This document shows, piece by piece, positions 22,460 through 22,645 of a stretch of DNA of 22,645 bases. The stretch is from positions 1-22,645 of the forward strand of contig JBBECD010000144.1 in NCBI GenBank assembly GCA_040881995.1, read 5' to 3'. The stretch's first letter is position 1, and every line of letters begins with the position of its first letter. Both the position numbers and the translations under genes were made by a program. The notes under the pieces are model-generated. The model saw nothing but the letters and a program-made list of their open reading frames with translations, was not told where the DNA came from and did no database searches. The stretch is from JAQCEJ01 sp040881995. GTDB lineage: Bacteria; Planctomycetota; Planctomycetia; Planctomycetales; Planctomycetaceae.

Positions 22460-22511
22460 CGTTCCCAAGCTCTGCTTGGGAACGCACGGTTTTCGAAGCT
22501 CCGCTTCGCTC
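22460..22511. repeat. Composite dispersed repeat, copy 2 (inverted relative to 5783)
   Basis: CGTTCCCAAGC (22460-22470), the loop TCT and GCTTGGGAACG (22474-22484) form 11-bp perfect arms, followed by CACGGTTTTCGAAGCTCCGC. The reverse complement reproduces the 5783-5834 copy part by part. Confidence 0.7.
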
Positions 22512-22524
22512 GATCACAGTAGAA

Positions 22525-22565
22525 GCGCTCCGCTGCGGAAACCCTTCGCGTCGCGGCTAAACGAA
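22525..22565. repeat. Single arm of the 52-bp inverted repeat family
   Basis: GCGCTCCGCTGCGG, AAACCC and TTCGCGTCGCGGCTAAACGA match the right arm at 9207-9258 in order. No partner arm is visible before the window ends, so this is a solo arm or the start of an element that continues outside. Confidence 0.65.
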
Positions 22566-22645
22566 GAACCCTCGCTCGCGCTTTTTGAGATTGCGCTATC
22601 GATGGCGAATGCCTGGTTTTCCGGCCCGGCAGGGCCATAACAATG

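Overview
The window looks like a chromosomal segment of a planctomycete. This is an inference from the gene families (an AroD/AroE-type fusion, a secreted CehA/McbA metallohydrolase, a DUF6677-like membrane protein, a Tat-exported N,N-dimethylformamidase-like protein, homospermidine synthesis), the GC-rich strongly third-position-biased coding, and many short dispersed palindromes in the intergenic spaces. No rRNA, tRNA or CRISPR array was seen.

Layout. 1-208: the C-terminal end of a REP-associated tyrosine transposase. 209-1589: a gene-less, repeat-rich stretch holding REP-like palindromes, five copies of TTTGCGCGC, helically phased T-tracts and a parS-like palindrome. 1590-5530 (minus): a divergent AroD/AroE-like fusion and a secreted CehA/McbA-type protein. 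5967-6884 (minus): a polyprenyl-phosphate sugar transferase. 7244-9031 (plus): a Tat-secreted DMFase-like protein and a tiny membrane protein. 9261-12510 (minus): homospermidine synthase and an ornithine decarboxylase-like enzyme, together a route from ornithine through putrescine to homospermidine. 12511-13472: a gene-less stretch with a good minus-strand promoter, several perfect hairpins and a terminator-like hairpin, read here as a candidate structured RNA or ODC leader. 13473-19940 (minus): a heavy-metal RND efflux block (His-rich lipoprotein, CzcA/CusA-type pump, four-helix-bundle protein, periplasmic adaptor, small Cys/His-rich exported protein). 20159-21381 (minus): two membrane proteins. 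21863-22390 (plus): an unrecognised protein, then repeats to the window end.

How the parts work together. The metal block gives a pump, an adaptor and two metal-binding exported proteins, but no outer-membrane TolC-like factor lies in the window. The four-helix-bundle gene sits between pump and adaptor and is bracketed by inverted copies of a dispersed repeat, so it looks like a later insertion. The same repeat family lies immediately after the stop codons of three minus-strand genes.

The leading candidates for something undescribed are the structured transcription unit upstream of ornithine decarboxylase (about 12834-13187), the parS-like, iteron-like and bent-DNA cluster at about 846-1420, the pair of 69-bp imperfect palindromes (7123 and 11253), the repeat-bracketed four-helix-bundle cassette, and the AroDE-like fusion that has lost several catalytic residues. 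All functional readings come from sequence inspection; no database search was run.
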